Shown here piece after piece: positions 7,602-16,486 of a stretch of 18,283 bases of DNA. The position numbers and the translations under genes were made by a program. Source of the stretch: Deltaproteobacteria bacterium (GTDB lineage: Bacteria > Myxococcota_A > UBA9042 > DTJE01); contig JAADHL010000340.1 of NCBI GenBank assembly GCA_013151875.1, positions 1-18,283 of the forward strand. The letters are read 5' to 3'. A model generated the notes under the pieces. The model was not told the DNA's origin. It ran no database searches and worked only from the letters and a program-made list of their open reading frames with translations. The stretch's first letter is position 1, and each line of letters opens with the position of its first letter.

Positions 7602-8146
7602 CCGAGTTCCTCCAGGGTGACCGTTTCATTCGTATAGACGCAAATCCCGGCCGCTGTTTCCATGGCGGTTTCGGCTATTTCGCGCGCGGAAAGCGACGTG
7701 TGCTTCAACAAGGCAATGGCGGCCGCCTGGGCGAAAGGTCCTCCTGACCCGATGGCGATGACCCCCTCGTCCGGCTCGATCACGTCGCCGCTGCCCGTAA
7801 TCAGGAAGGTCTTTTCACCATCGGCAACCAGGAGCAGCGCGTCCAGGCGTCTGAGGGCCTTGTCGGTGCGCCATTCCTGAGCCAGTTTGACCGATGCCCT
7901 GGTCAGATTGCTTTTCAGTTCCTTGAGCCGGCCCTCGAAGCGTTCGAAAAGGGTGAACGCATCCGCGGTGGATCCCGCGAATCCAGTGAGGACCTTGTCG
8001 TCATGGAGGCGTCGGACCTTTCTGGCCCCTTTCTTCAGGATGGTGTTGCCGTGGCTCACCTGCCCATCCCCGGCCATGACGACCTTGCCGTCGCGCCTGA
8101 CGCAGATGACCGTTGTGCCGCGAAAACCCTCGTTTGCGCTTGCCAT
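7598..8146 (-). CDS. hslV: HslV, peptidase subunit of the HslUV protease
   Basis: 182 residues from ATG 8146. It is a proteasome-beta-like N-terminal threonine peptidase that forms a double hexameric ring with HslU. Counting the conserved TTVICVRRDG threonine as Thr1 places Asp17 (in AGDGQ) and Lys33 (in ARKVRRL) exactly where HslV needs them; GFAGSTADAFTLFERFE and AIGSGGPFAQAAA are family landmarks. Thr1 is preceded by ten residues (MASANEGFRG) with no internal start codon, so a propeptide must be removed. GGAGG lies ten bases upstream of this ATG; an in-frame TTG at 8152 has better spacing (four) and is a real alternative that would add two residues. A still longer open frame to 8263 overlaps xerC and is unlikely. 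It sits between xerC (57-base gap) and hslU (overlap), the arrangement seen in codV-clpQ-clpY of Bacillus. Confidence 0.95.
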   Translation of the reverse strand: MASANEGFRGTTVICVRRDGKVVMAGDGQVSHGNTILKKGARKVRRLHDDKVLTGFAGSTADAFTLFERFEGRLKELKSNLTRASVKLAQEWRTDKALRRLDALLLVADGEKTFLITGSGDVIEPDEGVIAIGSGGPFAQAAAIALLKHTSLSAREIAETAMETAAGICVYTNETVTLEELG

Positions 8147-8204
8147 TGTCAAGATACCTCCAGTCGAAACCCCGGCATCCGTCGGGGATTGATAGTCAGT
8201 GGTT

Positions 8205-9164
8205 TCAATCTTCCGCGCCTTTTTGCGCCCCTTTGTTGAGCGCCCGGGGGTGGGCGCGGTCATAGACCTCCTGCAGCCGGGCCAGCGTCACGTGCGTGTA
8301 TTTCTGGGTCGTCGACAGCCGCGCGTGCCCAAGAAGTTCCTGGATGTCGCGTAGATCGGCCCCGCCTTCCAGCATGTGTGTTGCGAAGGTGTGACGGATC
8401 GAGTGTGGATGCACGTTGCGGTCGAGGCCGGCCCTCAGCGTGATCTGGTCGATCATCCTGGCAACGCTCCTGGCGGAAAGCCGGGTCCCGACATGGCTGA
8501 TGAACAGGGCCTTTGTTTCCTTTCCAGGGCGCAGGAGGCCGTCGCGGACGCCCAGGTAATCATGTATGGCGGCCACGGCGCTGGACCCGATGGGCACCAC
8601 GCGTTCCTTACCGCCTTTACCCAGCACCCTTGCCTCACCCGAATCCAGGCGAAGGCTGTTCACGTTCAGGCCGACCAGCTCCGACACACGCAGACCACCG
8701 GCGTAAAGCAGCTCCAGGATGGCCCTGTTGCGCAGACCGAGGTCGCCCCTGAACTCCGGGAAGTCAACCAGCAGAAACATCTCGTCCACCGGGAGGAAAT
8801 CGGGGAGCCGCCGTGGTAGCCGTGGTCCGCGAACCCCGGTCCATGGGTTTGATTGCACGATGCCGCGCCTCTTCCAGAATCGGTACATGCCGCGAATCGC
8901 CGCCAGCTTGCGGGCGATGCTGGACGGCTGGTGCAACCTGTACAGGGCAGCAAAGTAGGTTTCGACCCCGCGCCTGTCAAGTGCCAGAGGGTCGATTCCC
9001 GCATGATCGGCAATCCGGAAGAACTCGATGCAGTCCGAGCGGTAGGCCTTCAGCGTGTGACTTGACGCCCCACGATTCACCCGGTGGTAATCCAGGTAGG
9101 CCTCCAGCAGGCGTCTGATCCCGGCCGGGGCCGCCGGTTCCGGTTTTTTGTGTGACCCGGGCAT
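8205..9164 (-). CDS. xerC: Tyrosine recombinase XerC
   Basis: 319 residues from ATG 9164; ATG 9179 and a start at 9200 are alternatives, and no clear Shine-Dalgarno decides. The N-terminal SAM-like core-binding domain spans ~15-105, the catalytic domain ~120-310. All six catalytic residues are visible with XerC/D spacing: R159 (AGGLRVSEL), K186 (GKGGKER), H254 and R257 (HPHSIRHTFATHML), H280 (LGHARLSTTQ) and nucleophile Y289 (QKYTHV). Xer recombinases resolve chromosome dimers at dif near the division septum together with XerD or as a single protein. The identification as XerC rather than a phage integrase rests on its length, its compact sequence and its place directly before hslVU, a known syntenic order. 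No dif-like site was recognised in the window. Confidence 0.93.
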   Translation of the reverse strand: MPGSHKKPEPAAPAGIRRLLEAYLDYHRVNRGASSHTLKAYRSDCIEFFRIADHAGIDPLALDRRGVETYFAALYRLHQPSSIARKLAAIRGMYRFWKRRGIVQSNPWTGVRGPRLPRRLPDFLPVDEMFLLVDFPEFRGDLGLRNRAILELLYAGGLRVSELVGLNVNSLRLDSGEARVLGKGGKERVVPIGSSAVAAIHDYLGVRDGLLRPGKETKALFISHVGTRLSARSVARMIDQITLRAGLDRNVHPHSIRHTFATHMLEGGADLRDIQELLGHARLSTTQKYTHVTLARLQEVYDRAHPRALNKGAQKGAED

Positions 9165-9173
9165 GGGGACATG

Positions 9174-9198
9174 GTACATCGTCGATCGTTGATCGTAC
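9174..9198. repeat. Imperfect palindrome upstream of xerC
   Basis: A 25-base imperfect inverted repeat is centred on CGATCG, with GTAC at both ends; the arms match at 13 of about 15 positions when one base is gapped. It consists of iterated ATCGT/GATCGT motifs and lies between the end of the 9240-10433 gene and the xerC start. It could be an RNA hairpin, an operator, or a small dispersed intergenic repeat; nothing in the window decides. Confidence 0.45.
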
Positions 9199-9234
9199 AT
9201 CGTTGTTCGGTGATCATTGACTGTCAGTGGGGAC

Positions 9235-9255
9235 CGACGTCATCGTTCGACGTCG
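9235..9255 (-). other. Seven-base-pair hairpin over the stop codon of the cysteine-rich lipoprotein gene
   Basis: CGACGTC (9235-9241) and GACGTCG (9249-9255) are perfectly complementary around a seven-base loop that includes the TGA stop region of the minus-strand gene. There is no T tract after it, so it is not a classical intrinsic terminator; it may protect the mRNA 3' end or be incidental. Confidence 0.35.
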
Positions 9256-10433
9256 AACATGCCGCCCGTGATCTGGACCGTGGTCCCGTCACCTTTGCAG
9301 TCCTCCAACTGCACGTTGTCGAATGTGCCCACGATCTTGCCGAAGGGGACCCCGAATTCCTCGATGACGACCGCGCAGGCGGTCCCCTGATAATCGTAGT
9401 TCTTGCAATCTTCGTCGCCCTGGGGGTACTTGCCGTAGCGATACCACAGCTGGACGGTATATGTGGACGGGTCCTCGCAGGCGAATTCGCCCAGTTGGCC
9501 CTCGACGATCCCTTTGAGCCGGATCTCGATATTGTGCTTGGCGTCCTCTACATCAGGGAACGGGACCCCGTCCATGCTTTTGGAAATCAGGTTGATCATC
9601 AACATCTGATCCGCCGAGATCCAGTTGGAGTCGTGCATCTGCAGAAACTTGACCTCAGTGCCGTTGATCGTGGCCTTGTTCTGCCCCGGAACATAAATCT
9701 CCTGCTTCGGCATTTCTTCCAGGATTTCCTTGCCCGACATGTCCGGCAATTCCAGTTTTCCCCAGGTGTCCTCCAACTGCACGGCGTCCGGCACGGGCTC
9801 TACCGGGGGATTGGCGACCCGCGGGAAACAGAAGCCGCTTTGGCATTCCTCATCCGGTTTGCACGGGGTCTGGATCCATTCGGTGCCGGTGATGTTGCAC
9901 AAAATGGCCACGCTGTCGGTGGCGCATCGGGCCTCTTCCGGCGTGCACGCGCGATCCACGCACGCGTCGTCCTTGCACACCTTTTCGTCGGGGCACGGCT
10001 CGACCTTCCATCCCCCGCCCGTGCAGGTGACCAAGGTGTCGTACTCGCAACGGGTCACGCCGGCGTTGCACGTCTGGCTGAGGCAGGCTCCGGCGTAGCA
10101 CTTCAGACCGTCCTCGCAGGGGATCGTGTCCTTGAAGGACCCGTTGTCGTTGCACCTGGCGGCGGTTGCGTCATCAGTGCAACTCCCCTTTCCGGGGGGG
10201 GCGCATGCCCTGGTCCGGCAAGCGCCCTGGTCGCAATACTGGCTGGCCCCGCACGAAATCAGGTCCCACTTTTTGCCGGATTCGCCGCATGTGCCCAGGT
10301 AATTTGCGAAACACCTGGCCTCCCCAGCAGTGCAGATGGTGTCGGGAAGGGTGGTTCCGTTTCCACCCCCGGAAGAGCAGGCCGCTGCGAACAGTGTGAT
10401 GAAGATGGGCGGGAGTGAAGCGCGGGCGGGCAT
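9240..10433 (-). CDS. Lipoprotein with four six-cysteine repeats
   Basis: 397 residues. The start at 10433 has AGGAGG (complement of 10442-10447) eight bases upstream. A short signal peptide ends at LFAAAC, with C19 the likely lipidated cysteine, followed by a Ser/Gly linker. Four tandem repeats of ~37-41 residues follow, spanning C34-C72, C77-C117, C122-C158 and C163-C202. Each has exactly six cysteines in the order C-x6/7-C-x7/8-C-x9/11-C-x5-C-x4-C, commonly with W or a hydrophobic residue before the fourth cysteine; this suggests three disulfides per unit. Similar repeats occur in secreted myxobacterial proteins of unknown role. Residues ~215-397 form a second domain that I do not recognise, rich in beta-strand patterns (YTVQLWYRYGKYP, GKIVGTFDNVQL) and with a few extra cysteines. 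The location should be the outer-membrane surface or periplasm. Function unknown. Confidence 0.85.
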   Translation of the reverse strand: MPARASLPPIFITLFAAACSSGGGNGTTLPDTICTAGEARCFANYLGTCGESGKKWDLISCGASQYCDQGACRTRACAPPGKGSCTDDATAARCNDNGSFKDTIPCEDGLKCYAGACLSQTCNAGVTRCEYDTLVTCTGGGWKVEPCPDEKVCKDDACVDRACTPEEARCATDSVAILCNITGTEWIQTPCKPDEECQSGFCFPRVANPPVEPVPDAVQLEDTWGKLELPDMSGKEILEEMPKQEIYVPGQNKATINGTEVKFLQMHDSNWISADQMLMINLISKSMDGVPFPDVEDAKHNIEIRLKGIVEGQLGEFACEDPSTYTVQLWYRYGKYPQGDEDCKNYDYQGTACAVVIEEFGVPFGKIVGTFDNVQLEDCKGDGTTVQITGGMFDVER

Positions 10434-10580
10434 GATTCGGGCCTCCTGAAGGACGTCGTAAAATTAACATAAGGCGGGTGGGTGGGCAATTCATCGCGCA
10501 CCGTTAAGCGACGGTCCTCAAGGTACTGGACCGCCGCCCCAAAAACGTGGTACTCCCCGTCCGAAACAGGAGGTGCGGAA
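10434..10580. promoter_or_regulatory. Divergent intergenic region between the Cys-rich lipoprotein and DUF3467 genes
   Basis: These 147 bases separate two divergent genes and must hold promoters for both. An AT-rich patch (10459-10474) lies upstream of the minus-strand gene, and a small inverted repeat ACCGT-N6-ACGGT lies at 10500-10515. I see no convincing sigma-70 hexamer pair in either direction. The AGGAGG at 10568-10573 belongs to the DUF3467 gene. Confidence 0.4.
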
Positions 10581-10877
10581 ATGGCGGATCAGATTAAGGG
10601 ACCGGCCAAGCGTGCGATGCCGGTAAAGATCAAGGATGAGGTGCTGGGCGGCGTCTATGCGAACAATATGATGGTGGGCCACACGCGTGAGGAGTTCGTG
10701 ATGGACTTCATCTACGCCTTCCCGAGGGGCGGGGTCGTGAACGCGCGCGTCATCACCAGTCCGGGGCACATGAAGCGGATAATCAGCGCCCTCAAGGACA
10801 ACCTTCAGAAATACGAGCAGCGTTTCGGCCAGATAAAGGAGGCCTCCGAGCCGAAGCAGGACCTGATCGTGAACTGA
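10581..10877 (+). CDS. DUF3467-family protein
   Basis: 98 residues. ATG 10581 has a strong AGGAGG (10568-10573) seven bases upstream; the open frame upstream of it is not needed. The core matches my memory of the DUF3467 family: VYANNMMVGHTREEFVMDF, then FPRGGVVNARVITSPGHMKRIISAL and a helix DNLQKYEQRFGQI, ending in a short charged tail. Members are small cytoplasmic proteins found across bacteria, with no experimentally fixed role known to me. There is no signal or membrane segment. malQ follows after a 62-base gap on the same strand and may share its transcript, although that is not evidence of shared function. Confidence 0.85.
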   Translation: MADQIKGPAKRAMPVKIKDEVLGGVYANNMMVGHTREEFVMDFIYAFPRGGVVNARVITSPGHMKRIISALKDNLQKYEQRFGQIKEASEPKQDLIVN

Positions 10878-10937
10878 ATCCGGACCGTGCGTCTTTGTCG
10901 CGGTTGGTCGGCTGGGTGATCCATGTTTTGTAATGCT

Positions 10938-10963
10938 GGTTGGTAATCTTGGTTGGTAATCTG
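10938..10963 (+). repeat. 13-bp tandem duplication at the malQ start
   Basis: GGTTGGTAATCTT (10938-10950) is followed directly by GGTTGGTAATCTG (10951-10963), identical at 12 of 13 positions. Because 13 is not a multiple of three, the second copy puts the upstream ATG at 10933 out of frame with malQ and stops it after eight codons at TAA 10957-10959. With one copy removed, ATG 10933 would read straight into the malQ frame. Confidence 0.9.
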
Positions 10964-12550
10964 GATCAGAAAGCCGCGGCCGGTCACTGGGCCCGGATCG
11001 GCGTCAGGAAACGGTTCGGCGTCAGCGTGCCTCTGTTTTCCCTGCGCAGCGAGGCGGGACTGGGGATCGGGGAAGTGGGCGACCTTTGGGGCATGGTCGA
11101 TTTCTGTCGCGGGATCGGCGCGACCGTGATCCAGATTCTGCCCCTGAACGACATGGGTACCGACCGGGTGCCGTATGCATCGCTGTCCGCCTTTGCGATG
11201 GACCCCGCGTTCATCTCTCTTGGCAGAATCGATGCCGTGGCCTCCAGTCCTGATTTGAGCCGGATGGTCCAAAGCGCGGCCCAGCGCCTGAATGCATCCC
11301 CAAGGGTGGACTTTGATGCGGTGCGCAGCGCGAAGACAAAGATCCTGACCAAGGCCCTGAAGCGTACGGACGGTCCCGAATTGAGGGCTGAATTCGATGC
11401 CTTCATGGCTGGTAATCAGTGGCTGAAGGACTATCTGGCCTACAGGGTGATCAAGGAAGCGGAGGCCTTCAGGCCGTGGGAAGAGTGGTCCGACAGGTGG
11501 AGTGATGACCGGATCGCGGCCCTGCCCGACACGCATCGCGACCTTTGGGACCTGAACCTGTATTCCCAGTGGTTGCTGGACGGGCAGTTGCGGGAAGCCG
11601 CGGCCTACGCGCGCGAAAACGGCGTTCTGCTGATGGGGGACGTGCCCATCCTTGTGGCGCGGGACAGCGCGGACGTGTGGCGCAACCCAGGCTATTTCCG
11701 GCTGGACACCTGCGCCGGCGCCCCCCCGGACCAGTATTCCGACACGGGTCAGACCTGGGGGTTTCCCACGTACAGATGGGATGCCCTGTGGGCGGACGGC
11801 AATGCGTGGTGGAAGGCCCGCCTGGCCCATGCCCAGCGCTATTTCGACCTCTACCGCATCGACCACGTGGTCGGTTTTTTTCGGATATGGACCCTGCCTG
11901 ACGGCGCGCCCGACGGCCGTGACGGCTGGTTCGAGCCCGGCGACGAGTCCCGATGGGGCGAACACTGGCGCGCTATCCTGAGGATGATGCTGGACGCAAC
12001 GGACATGCTGCCCCTTGCCGAGGACCTGGGAACGATCCCTCCCGTGTGCAGGCATGTCCTGTCCGACATGGGCATCTGCGGGCTCAAGGTGCAGCGCTGG
12101 GAAAGATATTGGGACGGGGACGGGTCCTTCATACCGCCGGACCGCTACGACCCTGTGTCGCTGGCCACGTTTTCGACCCATGACACCGAGGTCCTGGCCG
12201 ACTGGTGGCGCCGTGAATGCGATGATCGGCAGCGGCTGTACCGGACCCTGGGACATGACGGGGAGGCCCCCGCGACCCTGGAGCCATGGCTGCATCGGGA
12301 CCTGGTGAGGTGGCTTTCAGGCGCCGGCTCCCTGTTCTATGTCCTGGCGATCCAGGACATACTGGCCCCATCCGGACTGGCCGGTGACGACCCTGGCGCG
12401 CAGCGCATCAACCTTCCCGGTACCGTAAACGCGACCAACTGGAACTGGCGCTGTCCCACGACCATTCAACGCCTGCTCGACGACCCGGACCTCGCCGCTT
12501 CGATACGCGCCATGATCACCTCCGACCGCTTGATTGGCGTTCGGCATTGA
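10940..12550 (+). CDS. malQ: 4-alpha-glucanotransferase (GH77, amylomaltase)
   Basis: 536 residues if TTG 10940 is used; TTG 10949 is another option, and neither has a good Shine-Dalgarno. No in-frame ATG is available before the conserved domain, which starts around residue 25 (FGVSVPLFSLRSEAGLGIGEVGDL). GH77 hallmarks are all visible: nucleophile D308 in YRIDHVVGFFR, acid/base E361 in LAEDLGTIPP, and the third carboxylate D415 in STHDTEVLADWW; YADTGQ-like QYSDTGQTWGFPTYRW and the C-terminal INLPGTVNATNWNWR also fit. The enzyme transfers alpha-1,4-glucan segments between maltodextrins or to glucose, in the cytoplasm, for glycogen or maltose metabolism. The 5' end is disturbed by the tandem duplication at 10938-10963, so the true start or even expression is uncertain; the catalytic body is intact. 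The stop codon overlaps the -35 of the next gene's predicted promoter. Confidence 0.93.
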   Translation: MVILVGNLDQKAAAGHWARIGVRKRFGVSVPLFSLRSEAGLGIGEVGDLWGMVDFCRGIGATVIQILPLNDMGTDRVPYASLSAFAMDPAFISLGRIDAVASSPDLSRMVQSAAQRLNASPRVDFDAVRSAKTKILTKALKRTDGPELRAEFDAFMAGNQWLKDYLAYRVIKEAEAFRPWEEWSDRWSDDRIAALPDTHRDLWDLNLYSQWLLDGQLREAAAYARENGVLLMGDVPILVARDSADVWRNPGYFRLDTCAGAPPDQYSDTGQTWGFPTYRWDALWADGNAWWKARLAHAQRYFDLYRIDHVVGFFRIWTLPDGAPDGRDGWFEPGDESRWGEHWRAILRMMLDATDMLPLAEDLGTIPPVCRHVLSDMGICGLKVQRWERYWDGDGSFIPPDRYDPVSLATFSTHDTEVLADWWRRECDDRQRLYRTLGHDGEAPATLEPWLHRDLVRWLSGAGSLFYVLAIQDILAPSGLAGDDPGAQRINLPGTVNATNWNWRCPTTIQRLLDDPDLAASIRAMITSDRLIGVRH

Positions 12551-12575
12551 TGAGGACATCTCAAACGGCTAGAAT
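12547..12575 (+). promoter_or_regulatory. Predicted promoter for the MopE-like gene
   Basis: TTGATG (12547-12552, 4/6) and TAGAAT (12570-12575, 5/6) are separated by 17 bases. The -35 overlaps the malQ stop. Transcription would begin near 12582, which is downstream of the earliest in-frame starts (12547 and 12550) and supports ATG 12604 as the real start of the following gene. Confidence 0.5.
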
Positions 12576-12603
12576 ATCCGGTGGTTTCACAGGGGCTTGT
12601 CGT

Positions 12604-15556
<2,953 letters not shown>

Positions 15557-15570
<14 letters not shown>

Positions 15571-15598
15571 ATTTTGGACTGTCTGGTGAATTTTGGAC
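15557..15598 (+). repeat. 19-bp tandem duplication across the stop codon
   Basis: GGACTGTCTGGTGAATTTT occurs at 15557-15575 and again, identically, at 15576-15594, followed by a partial third copy (GGAC). The first copy contains the TGG TGA that ends the MopE-like gene, so the second copy is non-coding. The protein sequence is not altered by it. Confidence 0.92.
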
Positions 15599-15629
15599 AA
15601 TCATGTTGATTTCAGATGGGGGAGTAGAC

Positions 15630-15809
15630 ATGCCTGTGACGGTCAACCTGGTGAACATGCGTCGAAAGAAACCGGAAGGGGAGGGCGCCGATGCAGCCTC
15701 GCTTCCCCCTGCGAAGCCCAATCTGGTGATTCGCGAAAACGTGATGGAACGCGTCAGGAAAGAGAAGCCGAAGGCCTGTTTCATGGCCGACCTGGGAAAC
15801 AAGAAATAG
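15630..15809 (+). CDS. Small basic protein of unknown function
   Basis: 59 residues from ATG 15630, which has GGGGGAG (15618-15624) five bases upstream; an earlier in-frame ATG at 15603 is possible but less well placed. The sequence is rich in Lys, Arg and Pro (MRRKKPEGEG, MERVRKEKPKACF), with one cysteine (C50) and no signal peptide or membrane segment. I do not recognise a family. It lies between the MopE-like gene and the promoter of zapA, on the same strand as both. Support comes from the ribosome-binding site and from lying outside any other gene; composition alone would not be convincing. It may be co-transcribed with the MopE-like gene. Confidence 0.55.
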   Translation: MPVTVNLVNMRRKKPEGEGADAASLPPAKPNLVIRENVMERVRKEKPKACFMADLGNKK

Positions 15810-15822
15810 GCAGCCGCCCGCT

Positions 15823-15850
15823 TTGACAAATCACCCGACGGACCTATAAT
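15823..15850 (+). promoter_or_regulatory. Near-consensus sigma-70 promoter for zapA
   Basis: TTGACA (15823-15828) and TATAAT (15845-15850) are both perfect consensus hexamers, 16 bases apart. The inferred start is near 15857, giving a leader of about 29 bases before the zapA ATG. It should also drive the downstream RNA and rny if there is read-through. Confidence 0.85.
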
Positions 15851-15855
15851 GCTTT

Positions 15856-15885
15856 GCGAGCCCTTCGGGGTGGAGGACGTCTCGC
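15856..15885 (+). promoter_or_regulatory. zapA leader: inverted repeat enclosing the ribosome-binding site
   Basis: GCGAG (15856-15860) at the predicted 5' end of the mRNA can pair with CTCGC (15881-15885) directly before the ATG. Inside lies a second small stem, CCC-TTC-GGG (15861-15869), then the Shine-Dalgarno GGAGG (15872-15876). The leader could thus modulate translation, though the stem is only five base pairs. Confidence 0.4.
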
Positions 15886-16257
15886 ATGGAAGCCCGCAAG
15901 GTCGAGATTACACTGCACGGAAAGCAATTCACGATCAGGACGGCTGAACCCCAGGAAGTCATAGACGAGATTGTCGGGTACGCCAACGTGAAACTCGACG
16001 AGATCGGCAAGGTCGGCCCCATGTCACCACATAACACGGCCCTGATGGCCCTTCTGGCTGTGGTGGAGGACCTGTTCAATGAACGCAAGATGCTGGGCGC
16101 CTTGAAGGAACGCATCCGCATGAAATCCGCGCTGATTCTGGACATGCTTGAAGGCGGCGGTTCGTCAAATAATGGGGATAACCCTCCGGCGGGAGGGATA
16201 ACATATAGTGACGTTCAGGAAGACCAACGTGGCGTGAACGAAGCCATTGCCGAATAG
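15886..16257 (+). CDS. zapA: ZapA-family cell division protein
   Basis: 123 residues. GGAGG (15872-15876) lies nine bases before ATG 15886. ZapA is a small cytoplasmic protein that bundles FtsZ protofilaments and stabilises the Z-ring. The family pattern is visible: the N-terminal EITLHGKQFTIRTAE beta-hairpin domain, then EEVIDEIVGYANVKLDEI-like helix, NTALMALLAVVEDLFNER with the conserved aliphatic dimerisation helix, and a coiled-coil tail to about residue 90. The last ~30 residues (GGGSSNNGDNPPAGG onward) are a flexible extension beyond the usual core. Position supports the call: zapA followed by a structured RNA region and then rny is a gene order I expect in deltaproteobacteria. Confidence 0.9.
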   Translation: MEARKVEITLHGKQFTIRTAEPQEVIDEIVGYANVKLDEIGKVGPMSPHNTALMALLAVVEDLFNERKMLGALKERIRMKSALILDMLEGGGSSNNGDNPPAGGITYSDVQEDQRGVNEAIAE

Positions 16258-16281
16258 GCAGTCACTCTGGGCCTGTCAAGA

Positions 16282-16470
16282 CCCGGTCGTGTCGCCGTGA
16301 ACAGGGGTCGCCGCGCAAGTGAAAGGGCGGCCATGATGCAAGGCGGTTCGACCCATTCAAGCCTTCCGCCGGGTCCGCACCAGCGGGCGCGGGAAATCCC
16401 ATGACATTACGTCCCCGCATGGCGTGAAGCCGGTGCATGCGGGGCATGGGCCCGGACCCCTGTAACCGGG
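16282..16470 (+). ncRNA. Candidate structured RNA between zapA and rny, possibly 6S RNA
   Basis: These 189 bases have strong complementarity and no gene. The ends pair: CCCGGT (16282-16287) with ACCGGG (16465-16470), and ACAGGGGTC (16301-16309) with GACCCCTGT (16455-16463), nine perfect base pairs. Inside are GCCGC (16310-16314) with GCGGC (16327-16331), GGCGG (16342-16346) with CCGCC (16366-16370), and CCCCGCATG (16413-16421) with CATGCGGGG (16436-16444). AAGGC (16340-16344) could alternatively pair with GCCTT (16361-16365). The length (~185) and the position after zapA match 6S RNA (ssrS), which regulates RNA polymerase holoenzyme. But 6S is normally one long hairpin with a central bubble, while this looks more branched, so the identity is uncertain. 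No separate promoter is seen; it may be processed from the zapA transcript. Confidence 0.45.
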
Positions 16471-16486
16471 CATTGGAGGGAGTCAT

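Noticed and set aside
8205..9164. Tyrosine recombinase as a sign of a mobile element or integron
   Set aside because: The order xerC-hslV-hslU is a known housekeeping arrangement, and no attachment sites, cassette genes or phage genes are nearby.
9171..10418. 415-codon open frame opposite the Cys-rich lipoprotein
   Set aside because: The minus-strand gene has a strong ribosome-binding site, signal peptide and regular cysteine repeats; the plus frame has none of these.
10805..12295. 496-codon open frame opposite malQ
   Set aside because: Antisense shadow of a clear GH77 gene; it also overlaps the DUF3467 gene end, with no start signals.
16340..16370. GGTTCGACCC segment resembling a tRNA T-arm
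   Set aside because: Flanking bases do not form a T-stem, acceptor or anticodon arm, so there is no tRNA.
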